A DNA stretch of 6,266 nt from Chthonomonas sp. UBA2387 (GTDB taxonomy: Bacteria; Armatimonadota; Fimbriimonadia; Fimbriimonadales; Fimbriimonadaceae): NCBI GenBank assembly GCA_002343445.1, contig DDSP01000010.1, positions 6,677 to 12,942 of the forward strand, written 5' to 3'. A model generated the notes under the pieces. It saw only the letters and a list, made by a program, of their open reading frames with translations. It ran no database searches and was not told the DNA's origin. Position 1 is the first letter of the stretch. Every line of letters begins with the position of its first letter. Positions 6,239-6,266 of this stretch are shown piece by piece. Made by a program: the position numbers and the translations under genes.

Positions 6239-6266
6239 CTAGGGGTGAGGGCTTATTCGGCGTCCG

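Larger units (their letters stand above)
6014..6253. repeat. Long repeat unit 2 (intact-looking relative of unit 1)
   Basis: It contains the same three segments as unit 1, in the same order and orientation (6014-6037, 6165-6175, 6237-6253), but separated by extra sequence. That extra sequence includes the inverted repeat at 6018-6098 and the hairpin at 6180-6238. It carries no open reading frame of note, so if mobile it would be non-autonomous (MITE or REP-like). Confidence 0.6.
5854..6266. other. Non-coding, repeat-rich region downstream of the formate dehydrogenase gene
   Basis: I see no credible gene in these 413 bases. The only longer open frame, on the minus strand (5626-6024), overlaps the 3' end of the formate dehydrogenase gene and encodes an Arg/Gly/Pro-rich sequence of no recognisable family. 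The stretch instead holds several hairpins and two related repeat units, listed separately. A further weak stem-loop is at 5959-5993 (GGTCT/AGACC outside GGCCG/CGGCC). Confidence 0.7.

Noticed and set aside
5854..6266. CRISPR array or tandem-repeat array
   Set aside because: The repeats occur twice only, with irregular spacing and no uniform spacers.

Overview
This is a high-GC bacterial chromosome segment with three complete protein genes, the 3' end of a tRNA gene at the left edge, and about 410 bp of repeat-rich non-coding DNA at the right edge. The taxon cannot be fixed from the sequence. The GC-rich codon use, the cytosolic-type sulfatase and the NuoG-like formate dehydrogenase would fit a soil or water lineage such as Armatimonadota/Fimbriimonadia, but that is only a guess.

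Layout: positions 1-23 fit the T-loop, 3' T-stem, acceptor strand and CCA of a plus-strand tRNA gene. A perfect 12-bp GC-rich hairpin (31-58) follows and separates it from guaB (IMP dehydrogenase, minus strand, stop at 76). A formylglycine-type sulfatase lies 57 bp upstream of guaB on the same strand. The sulfatase gene and a large plus-strand molybdopterin formate dehydrogenase alpha subunit gene diverge from a spacer of about 100 bp that is tiled by three small inverted repeats. Positions 5854-6266 hold no convincing gene. They hold hairpins and two related repeat units, the first of which reads as a deleted copy of the second.

Function: guaB is a housekeeping gene of guanine nucleotide synthesis. 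The sulfatase has no signal peptide, so it probably acts in the cytosol on imported sulfate esters. The formate dehydrogenase has the NuoG-type electron chain (one [2Fe-2S] and two ferredoxin-type [4Fe-4S] sites) ahead of the Mo-bisMGD catalytic core, with Cys as the Mo ligand. It lacks every ligand of the usual His/Cys [4Fe-4S] site, and no partner subunit is visible next to it. No functional link between the three genes is evident beyond adjacency.

The best leads are the unusual formate dehydrogenase (missing cluster, altered active-site segment, no visible partner) and the nested repeat structure downstream of it. I found no clear evidence of a wholly new multi-gene system.
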